A stretch of 64,000 nt of DNA. Source: Chaetomium olivaceum. Lineage: Eukaryota > Ascomycota > Sordariomycetes > Sordariales > Chaetomiaceae. The notes under the pieces are model-generated. The model saw only the letters and a program-made list of their open reading frames with translations, made no database searches and was not told the DNA's origin. A program made the translations under genes and the position numbers. The stretch covers positions 186,001 to 250,000 of the forward strand of contig JAYWVB010000003.1 of the NCBI GenBank assembly GCA_039881045.1. Direction: 5' to 3'. Shown piece after piece: positions 56,586-64,000 of this stretch (positions within the stretch are counted from its first letter, which is position 1; the number at the start of each line of letters is the position of its first letter).

Positions 56586-58079
56586 TTCTTCGATTCATCA
56601 CATCTCTAGACTCACTAGAGATTGATGAGAGGTGTTGGGACAGCGTGGTTGAGATGCCAAGCCTCGGAGCAGGGACATTGCTGTCCACATGCATTTCTCT
56701 TTGTCTGGTGCCTGTCTGTGCCACAAGCAACGCCCTGCCAAGCTTTGGCTTGACGTTGGGGTGAGAATCAAAAATAGAAATGGGAGAGAAGGAAGATAAA
56801 GTTGGTCTATTCTTTTGTTCTATGGGTTACGGGAGGTCAGTATTCGGCTCTAACTCTCTTCTCATGTTGTCTCTCAATAGTTGAGCGAGAACCCAAGAGA
56901 GTGATCACTTGGACTCTTGCTGCCAACAAAGACGCATATTCAGGGTTAGGGTGTAGTTGACTATCCCGGGGACCTAAGTGTAGATGCTCGATGATATGTA
57001 GAACGGGGACAGCGTGAAGAAACTTGATATACATTCATTTTACTTGATTTCCTTTCCTGGATTTCTCTTTCGTGTTTCTTTCTTTTATTCGATTTTATTT
57101 CCCTGGTGTTCGTATTTGTTTGTCCTTTTGGCCCAAGGGTCCGTGCAGAAATGCAGGACAAATGCAGGTTGTGGCTTGCCGAAAGTCTTTGTTTAACTGT
57201 GAAGCCCCCATCTTGATGAGTATTGGAAACGAAAGCAATTTAATGATTGAGGTGAAGCTGATCAATGAATAAGAAAAGAAGTCTCGGTTCTATGCTTTGG
57301 GCGCCCTAAATTTATGCTCCCGGCACCCCAAGGTCCCTCCTTCCAACCTTGAACCTTCGTGTCTTCTTCCGACAAACTTGAAGGAGCACGTGAGTATTTA
57401 CCGAAGGCAGTCGCCACAGCCCACTTGCCTTACTCATTAGCAATAATGAAATTGAATGCAAAAATTATAACCAAGGCTACACGATGTAGGTAGTTTCGAA
57501 AAGGCTCTGTCTCCCATGTCCAATTTAGCAAAGGAGTGCAAAGGGAAACGTTCTTCCAGTCAAAACACTCCTCGGCGATGTCGGATTTAATTCCCCACTG
57601 AAGGATGCTCCAACAATTCGCTCGGCGGTTGCTCGGCGTTCCGAAGCAGTTCATGACACAGAAAAACCTGCCAAAACAGAACTTGCGCGGCCAGAGACTC
57701 GCAATCCTTGGTTTCGAGGCCATCCGAGGACCGGCGATTGATTGTCTTTTTTGTTGAATTTGTCATCGCCGTGTGACGCTCGAGGGTAAGCAGCCGTTGT
57801 TGTTGGATGAGTCAAGGGTTTGAGGCCAGTCGTTCAAAGTTCGATGGCGCCGAGGGGTGGATGCATTTGGCCCGACTTTTATTATCAGATCGATTGATAA
57901 ACTCTCGGCTCCCGACTCGACCGTGGACCACTTTAGTCCGTTGGAGCCACTGGAACCGAGACTTGCTTGTTCTAATCTCACAGAAGCACAGAAGCCTGTC
58001 TCCTTGCCACCCATTCACCCACTCTCGGTGGCGTGCTGCTCCTTAGTCCGACCCCCGGCCCGATAGCTCCGCTGGGACA
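56586..58079. promoter_or_regulatory. Divergent region between the phosphatase and the Zn2Cys6 regulator
   Basis: No gene is supported in these 1.5 kb. A CACGTG occurs at about 57386-57391, the core bound by Pho4/NUC-1-type bHLH regulators, which would suit a phosphatase gene, but a single six-base match is weak evidence. Confidence 0.35.
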
Positions 58080-60893
58080 ATGTCGGAGCCGAGCGAGCGC
58101 AGTGAAAGCCCTGGGGGCACCGAGTCGCACCTGGACACCCTCGACGGCCATCATGACGACCAGGACGGAAGGCCGCCCCCGCGCAAGCGCCAGCGTGTGA
58201 GGTTGTCGTGTCTCGAGTGCCGCCGCCGGAAGCTGTCGTGTGACCGCGAGTTCCCCTGCTCCCGCTGTCTGCAGTCCGGCACCCCGGAGCGTTGCGAGTA
58301 CGAGACCCGGCCCGGCTTGGCACCCCCGAACAAGCTCGGCCTTCCGCCGAACGCCCTGGCGGGTCTGGATGCCCGCCTCTCGCTGCCGAGCACCGGTGGG
58401 GAATCCCCTACTTCCGCAAGGATGGCCGCGAATCGGACCGTATCCGTCGCCTGGAGCTCGAGGTGGCCCAGCTCAAGAACCTGTTGGTGAAGCAGGTCTC
58501 CCTCGACGGTAGCACCGTACAGGATCGCTCGCCCCTAGACAATCCCAAGTCGGACGCCGAGCCTGAGCCCGAGATCGAGGTGCCACCGTTCCTGCAGACC
58601 CAAGAGACCGTCGCCGACAGGGAAGAACTCCGCTTTTTCAGGGGCAAGGAGTTCAAGACTCGCTACTTTGGCCCACATAGTGCATTCCTAGCCTTTCAAG
58701 AAGTATGCTACCCGTGTTGCTTTTGTCTATGTAACAGTCGACTAACCATATACAGCTCACGGGGCTATGTCCCTTCATGAAGGAGACCTCGGAGGAGTGG
58801 CTGCGGCCGCTACACATCCACCGGACCAAGGACCGCCGCAAGGGCGCCGAGGAGAGGGAGCGCAAGTTCCGCGAGCCGGACCTCTCGCTGGAGGCGTTGC
58901 TCCCTCCCAAGGAGGAAACAGATAGTCTGGTAAACATCTACCTGGACCAATTCGAGCAGGTCCACCGCATTGTCCACATCCCCACCTTCCGTAGAGACTA
59001 TGCGAAGTTCTGGCTCCCGTCCGAGACCCGCAATGCCGCCTTTACCGCCCTCGTCCTGGCCATCATGGGCATCTCGAGCTGCCTCGCGGCCCAGATGCCG
59101 CACAAGTTTGAGAAGATGGTGTCGCACTCGCACGCCAACGCCATCCGGTGGGTCGAGGCCGTCGACGAGTGGCAGGAGCAACAAAGCCAGAAACACCGCC
59201 GCCTAATCCACTACCAGATCGCCTGTCTCATCTACCTGGCCAAGCGGGTCAACACCATGAAGAAGAAGCGCTTCTGGCGGAACGCGGGCTCCATGACCCA
59301 GGACGCCGTCTCGGTCGGCCTCCACCGCGAGCCCAGCCACATGTGCGACAAGATCTCGCCCTTCAACCAGGAGATGAGGCGGCGCATCTGGGCCACCATC
59401 CAGAGCTACGACCTCCAGGCGTCCTTCGACCACGGTTTGCCCTCTATCCTCTGCTCCCTCCACTACGACGTCAACCCGCCGCGCAACATCGACGACGACG
59501 AGTTCGACGAAGACACCAAGGAGCTGCCGCCATCCCACCCCCCAACTGACTACACTTTTTCCTCTTACCAACACATCAGCCGCCACAGCCTCCCCCTCCG
59601 GCTCGAGCTCAGCCGCGTGCTCACCGGCCCGCCCGAAGAACTCGACTACGACCGCGTGATCCGCTACACCAACGAAATCAACCAAGAAATAGACTCCCTC
59701 CCTTCGTGGGACGTAGGCGACGCCTCGTCCTCGTCCCAAGACCCCGTCCTCAAAAAGCCCCTCCTCGCCTACACCCTGCTGCACATCCAACTCCGCCAAT
59801 ACATCATTCCGCTCCACCAGCCCTTCCTCCGCCTCCGCAAAGCCAACTCCAAATACCAATACTCCGAAATCATCTACTACAACGCCGCCCGCGACATGGT
59901 CCTGCTCAACGACCGGCTCGCCCAGCAGGGGATCCGCACGCTCAACTTCCTGCGCGAAGACAGCTTGACCCTGGCCATCAACCTCAGCAGCGTCACCATG
60001 CTGCAGCCGCGCGGCAGCACCAACATGATCATGATCAACTCCCAGCACACCCTGCAGCTGCTCGAGCGCTGCCTGGCCATGAAGGAGGACCGCATCCTGA
60101 GGTGTGGCAACAACGAGCCGTGGGGGTACAGCATCATGTGTGCCGCGTTCGGCCTGCTGGAGGCCCACCTCGGCACCAAGACGCCCGAGGCCGCCAAGGC
60201 GGCTAGTGCGGAGCGGTTTGTCCATCTGCATTGGAAGTTGCTCGCCGGGCAGGATCCGCCCGTGCCGTGCGGGGGTGCCGTCGCTGCCGTCGGGCAGTCA
60301 GCAGAGTGTGGGGGGCGGGGGTGCGGGTGTGGGTGCGCCGAGTGGGAGTAGTAATGTGGGTGGGTGTTGTAGTGGGAGCGCCGGTGCTGGTGGAGGGTCG
60401 AGTGAGCAGGGGAGGGGGGCGGCGGTGGTGGGCACGCCATTCGCGGGGATTGGTGTTGGAGGGGGTTATGCTGCTGGGCCGGGGCCGTCGCCGGCGGATG
60501 TGTTTGTCAGGTCAAAGGTATGTGTTTCCATTCCTACTATCACCACCGAAGGGGGTGTTATGGGCTTGTATGTATGTACGTGTATGCAGGATACTAACAA
60601 GAACACTAACACAGTCCGTCACGCCCTTCCCGCCGTCGTCTTCCCAGCAGGGCGCTGGGCAGCAGATCGAAGTCCCCGGCACGCCGTGGTGGTTGCCCAA
60701 TGCGGCGGACCCCTCCACCATCCCGCAGGTTGGTTTCTATAGCAGCGGTGACTCGGTCGCGGCGGCCCAAGCTGATGTTCCTGTTCCCCAGATGCCGCCC
60801 CTGCACTCGGAATTTAACCTCGAAACCCTGGGCCTCAACCTCAACGAGCTCTGGGGCAGCGGCACGTTTGACTGGGACGCCATGATGCCGTGA
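58080..60893 (+). CDS. Zn2Cys6 fungal transcription factor, three exons
   Basis: A binuclear zinc cluster DNA-binding regulator. Exons are 58080-58702, 58756-60517 and 60615-60893 (introns GTATGC..CAG and GTATGT..CAG). The zinc cluster lies at residues about 41-70: CLECRRRKLSCDREFPCSRC then LQSGTPERC, spacing C-x2-C-x6-C-x5-C-x2-C-x8-C. A heptad coiled coil follows (DRIRRLELEVAQLKNLLVKQ). The fungal_trans domain runs from VNIYLDQFEQVHRIVHIPTF to the SVGLHREPSHMCDKISPFNQ segment. The C-terminus is Gly/Ser-rich and ends in an acidic, aromatic LWGSGTFDWDAMMP, a likely activation motif. The frame breaks at the C run 58405-58408 (one short) and the G run 60271-60275 (one long); correcting both gives exactly 887 residues. 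Target genes are unknown; control of the divergent phosphatase is conceivable. Confidence 0.85.
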
Positions 60894-61567
60894 TGGGTGG
60901 GGGATGGGTGAGCCGTTATTGGGGAGGTGTTTTTGATAGGCGGTTTTTTTTGTTGATATTGGCGATGGCGCTATGGGGGAGGTCAAAAGCTGTATAGTGT
61001 ATTCCGTATACCCACATCCTCACTCGACCCGGTTAGTTACTTGTAGTTACGGTCAGGAATAAACTCGGATATTGTGTTACAGTCCATCTCGATGCTGGGC
61101 GATAACTGGGACGGACGGCTTCGGGCCGCTTCCGCCCTGGCGGGGTCCTTGTCTACATCGGCGGGTTCTAGCCGGGACACAGAGTTATTGCACAACTTGT
61201 CAATATACTCCGACCCCAACCATTCGCTCATCGGAGCGTACAACATGTTGAGGTCCTGTGCAATAGGTGATTTTCCTTTTATCCCCACTGTGCGCGACCT
61301 GGGTGCCCTTGCCGTCTTGGCAACACAAGTCAAAATCGACCTCGGTTCATTTTCATCCATCTCGCTTCATCTGACCGACAATCAGATTCACAGCATCCCT
61401 CGAACTCCTCTTTCCCCCTCTCACTCTCTCTTCACACTCTCTCTTCGGAACACACATTCCTTCCCAAAACAACAAAAAAACAACAGCCTCACAAACCAAC
61501 CAACCAACCTCACAACCCAGCCTTACAAACACAAACACAAACCTCTCAAACCAAACCAACCACCAAA
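60894..61567. other. Intergenic region and leader of the DUF2470 gene
   Basis: The second half is CT- then CA-rich (61380-61567), as in fungal 5' leaders. Open frames on either strand here lack support. Confidence 0.4.
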
Positions 61568-62482
61568 ATGGCCACCCCCTCAACGAACCACCCCATCAAC
61601 AACAAGGGCGAAAGCGAAGCCATCATCCCCCCCGCCCAAAAAGCAAGAACCATCGCCCACATGAACACCGACCACCGCGCCGACCTGCGCCACATCCTGC
61701 TGCACTACGGCGCCGTCCCGCCCATCCCCGCCTCTTACTACGCCAACACCACCACCACCAACACCAACACCACCACCACCACCGCCACCGCCGCCGCCAC
61801 TGCTGCTGCGGGCGGCGAGACAGACGATGACGCCAAAAACCCGCTCATGACCGACATCGACCTGCGCTCGCTCACCGTCCAGCTGCCCGGGCGTGAGGGG
61901 TTGCAGCAGCATCGCGTGGTGTTTGAGCCGCCGCTGGAGGGGTGGGGGGAGAGGAGGGGACGGTTGGTGGAGATGACCAGGGTGGCGAGGGAGGCTTTGG
62001 GGGTGGTTACGACGAGTGCTGGTGGGGAGGGTGGTCATGGTGAGGAGGGTAAGGGCCAGTGGGATGGGGATGGGGATGGGGATGGGACAGTGGTGGTGGA
62101 TGAGTACATGGCTCCGAGGGTGCCGTTGGATATGGCTATTTTTGTGGCGGTTCTGGGGTACTATGCGGTCTATGGGCTGGTGTGGATGGGGTGGTTTACT
62201 GAGGGCAGCGCGGCGTCGCGGGTGGTGGAGGGGGTGCGGTTCCCGGGCGGGGTGGAACAGTTTACGTGGCTGGTCGAGGCCATCTTTGTGCCGGTGGTGG
62301 CGCTGCATGTGTTTGAGACGTGGCTGCTGGAGAGGACGAAGCTGCAGAAGTTTGGGGTGAGGAGGGGGAGTGCGGTGTGGTGGAAGTGGGTGGTGAGTGT
62401 GTTTATTGAGGGGGCTATGGCGTTTAAGAGGTTTGATCTGGTTGTTGAGAAGGTGAAGGCTCAGGGGAAGAAGGGGCGGTAG
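61568..62482 (+). CDS. DUF2470-domain integral membrane protein
   Basis: The N-terminal 130 residues match the DUF2470 fold seen in haem-utilisation/pyridoxamine-oxidase-like proteins: ARTIAHMNTDHRADLRHILL and the later LMTDIDLRSLTVQLPG, interrupted by a Thr/Ala low-complexity insert. A second half holds about four membrane segments, including AIFVAVLGYYAVYGLVWMGW, FTWLVEAIFVPVVALHVFE and a final AVWWKWVVSVFIEGAMAF, ending in a basic tail KVKAQGKKGR. The combination is common in ascomycetes; I know no demonstrated function. The ATG at 61568 follows CCACCAAAATGG; 304 residues, no intron or break. Confidence 0.75.
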   Translation: MATPSTNHPINNKGESEAIIPPAQKARTIAHMNTDHRADLRHILLHYGAVPPIPASYYANTTTTNTNTTTTTATAAATAAAGGETDDDAKNPLMTDIDLRSLTVQLPGREGLQQHRVVFEPPLEGWGERRGRLVEMTRVAREALGVVTTSAGGEGGHGEEGKGQWDGDGDGDGTVVVDEYMAPRVPLDMAIFVAVLGYYAVYGLVWMGWFTEGSAASRVVEGVRFPGGVEQFTWLVEAIFVPVVALHVFETWLLERTKLQKFGVRRGSAVWWKWVVSVFIEGAMAFKRFDLVVEKVKAQGKKGR

Positions 62483-62670
62483 GGTGGCAGGTGGTTGTAG
62501 AGCTGTGTGTTGTGTTGAGAGACAAAGCTCCCTTGACTTGATAACCTACCACATTTGATGGCCTACACTTATGATAATATGAACTCAAGTTTACACTTAA
62601 GAAGAGTCTACATACCTACAAGTGATGATCTGTACCGCAAAAAGACACTCGGTAAAGCAAAAGATATCGA

Positions 62671-62765
62671 TGCCCAATAACAGGATTGAACTGTTGACCT
62701 TCGCATACCATATACAGGTGGAACCGGTATTAGTACGACGCTCTAACCAGCTGAGCTAATCGGGC
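62671..62765 (-). tRNA. tRNA-Ile (AAT) with 21-base intron
   Basis: On the minus strand the acceptor stem GCCCGAT pairs with ATTGGGC (one G-T), with discriminator A at 62671. The D arm is TAGCTCAGCTGGTTAGAGC, the anticodon stem TCGTA/TGCGA, the loop C-T-AAT-A-A and the T arm AACAG TTCAATC CTGTT. A 21-base intron (CCGGTTCCACCTG...) sits in the canonical place after position 37. The anticodon AAT reads isoleucine codons. Confidence 0.93.
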
Positions 62766-63063
62766 TTTGAATGACTAATTTTCCAATTGTGATGTATGTG
62801 AAGGAGCTCTCTTGCTCGTCCAGCCTCCAACCTTCAAATTTGCACGACCCAAAACTGGTCCAGATATCCGGGAACGGCCTACCTAACTGGTGTTTCTCGG
62901 GAGTATGTGAATTTGAGGCTGGTATCAAACGAAAATCTCAATGCTGGCTGTGGGGATTTGCCGCGCAGTTGGCCGATTTGCGGGTCGAGATTATTCGTCT
63001 TCTTCTGGCATTCGGCATCTGAGTGTCTCGTCGTCCTTTTTATTCCGTGATCTCACTGGCACC

Positions 63064-64000
63064 ATGTCGACCATGGCACTACCTCTGAGACAAAGGCAAA
63101 AACAAAGGCGAATTCCTATTCAAGCTGCCGTGGATTCATGGCTGGAATCACTCTCTCCTTCCATCCTTGAATCCATTGCACATCAACACGATGACCACAC
63201 TAGCATCAGTGACGCCAAAAGTGTGCTCTTATCCGGAGCCCCCAAACGTTGGGTCGTTTACGAGCCCATGGTCTTGCTACCGAGCGGCAGCTTCAGCGCT
63301 CCACCATGGCCAGCTCTCCTGTCCTCGTTGACCCCCTCTCAAAAAGAATCACTCTGGGCGGCCATCCTCCGCCACATATCACCCGCCAACAAACCACCAT
63401 TGACCCACCTAGCCATCAACGAAGGCATCCCATTACATCTCGGCTCCGGTTCATCAACAGGCGACGGGGGGGACCTTGGAGGACGAAAAGAGGAGAGCCA
63501 GGAAAAGGATGGCAACGACGACGAGAACGTGCTCCGCTCCCCGACACACCTGCACCCCCTCCACGGCGACTTCGGCCCAGCGCCCTCTTCCACACCCGCC
63601 AGGCCGTCCCAAGCCGACTTCGACGCCGCCCTCTGGGTATCCACCAAGCAGAACGGGCTGGTGCAGGTCTGGGCGCCGGCCCACACCATGTTCAGCCGGG
63701 GCAACGTCAAGGAAAAGGCGCGGCTGCTGTCCTTCCACGACGACGACACCCCAGCACTCTCCGCCAACCCAACCCCCAACCCACCTGTTGACCCATTCAC
63801 ACCCACAACCACAGCCATACTCCCAACCCCAACCGCCCCCCAAAGGACGATAACCCCCCAAACAAGAAAACTACCCCCCACCGCCCTGCAGGGAAGACAC
63901 GCCCTCGACCTCTACGCCGGCATAGGCTACTTTTCCTTCTCGCTCGCACGCCTGGGGCTAAGGGTGCTGTGCTGGGAGCTCAACGCGTGGAGTGTCGAGG
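63064..64000 (+). CDS. TRM12: TYW2/TRM12 tRNA wybutosine-synthesizing protein (5' part, runs off the window)
   Basis: TYW2 transfers the aminocarboxypropyl group of S-adenosylmethionine to the tricyclic base at position 37 of tRNA-Phe in wybutosine synthesis. The frame is open from the ATG at 63064 (ACCATGTCGACC) to the window end, 312 codons. The N-terminal part shows PKRWVVYEPMVLLPSGSF, a Pro/Ser-rich linker, then HGDFGPAPSS and VSTKQNGLVQVWAPAHTMFS, followed by RGNVKEKARLL. Motif I of the class I methyltransferase fold is at the end, ALDLYAGIGYFSFSLARLGL, then VLCWELNAWSVE. The order and motifs match TYW2 and distinguish it from Trm5. The catalytic C-terminus lies outside. The gene is about 300 bases from, and divergent to, the tRNA-Ile gene. 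Confidence 0.88.
   Translation, partial: MSTMALPLRQRQKQRRIPIQAAVDSWLESLSPSILESIAHQHDDHTSISDAKSVLLSGAPKRWVVYEPMVLLPSGSFSAPPWPALLSSLTPSQKESLWAAILRHISPANKPPLTHLAINEGIPLHLGSGSSTGDGGDLGGRKEESQEKDGNDDENVLRSPTHLHPLHGDFGPAPSSTPARPSQADFDAALWVSTKQNGLVQVWAPAHTMFSRGNVKEKARLLSFHDDDTPALSANPTPNPPVDPFTPTTTAILPTPTAPQRTITPQTRKLPPTALQGRHALDLYAGIGYFSFSLARLGLRVLCWELNAWSVE

Noticed and set aside
1..64000. CRISPR arrays, bacterial operons or prophage
   Set aside because: Spliceosomal introns, fungal ribosomal and snoRNP genes and an intron-bearing tRNA show a eukaryotic nuclear genome; no regularly spaced identical repeats exist.

Overview
The window is nuclear DNA from a GC-rich filamentous ascomycete. Gene content, short introns (about 50-250 bp, GT..AG) and protein sequences point to Sordariomycetes, probably Sordariales/Chaetomiaceae (an inference from remembered protein resemblance, not a database search). 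About twenty protein genes, one intron-containing tRNA, two copies of a structured Pol III-like RNA element, a degenerate satellite field and one non-LTR retrotransposon can be supported.

Layout. 0.7-1.9 kb: CTP-dependent diacylglycerol kinase (DGK1-like). 1.9-6.1 kb: gene-empty, ending in the promoter of a KxDL/KXD1 protein (6.1-7.1). 8.9-13.1 kb: two conserved proteins I cannot name and a Cir_N-domain (LENG1-like) splicing protein. 13.7-16.4 kb: SEC18/NSF. 16.4-21.8 kb: no protein gene, but two homologous hairpin-chain elements (16.6 and 17.2 kb) with tRNA-like A and B boxes and T5 terminators. 21.8-27.3 kb: a large LTE1-like RasGEF. 30.1-37.7 kb: housekeeping block with RPS0, mitochondrial uS15m, V-ATPase subunit d (VMA6), NOP58 and a Hub1/UBL5-like ubiquitin fold on an RS/RD-rich arm. 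38.1-40.3 kb: a 13-exon Cys/His-rich gene in which almost every exon is one C-x4-C...C-x2-H module. 41.2-49.2 kb: BCD1, a CAP20-type perilipin, pirin and an unrecognised Pro-rich protein. 49.5-55.3 kb: degenerate ~36-bp satellite arrays, one unit split by a 2.96-kb 5'-truncated LINE with a 13-bp target-site duplication. 55.3-60.9 kb: secreted acid phosphatase divergent from a Zn2Cys6 regulator. 61.6-64.0 kb: DUF2470 membrane protein, tRNA-Ile(AAT) and the 5' part of TYW2/TRM12.

Sequence quality. At least nine protein genes plus the LINE carry frame breaks. Many sit in C or G runs that are one base short (or long), and after single-base correction the reading frames I checked close exactly, including essential genes (SEC18, VMA6). 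I read most breaks as base-calling/assembly errors, not pseudogenes. CDS coordinates therefore span breaks, which are stated per gene.

Functional themes: ribosome and snoRNP biogenesis (RPS0, NOP58, BCD1), splicing (LENG1-like, Hub1-like), membrane traffic and lysosome/vacuole (SEC18, VMA6, KXD1), lipid storage (DGK1, perilipin), tRNA modification (TYW2). Many neighbours are divergent pairs sharing 0.4-0.9 kb promoters. The two most unusual objects are the module-per-exon Cys/His gene and the paired hairpin-chain elements.
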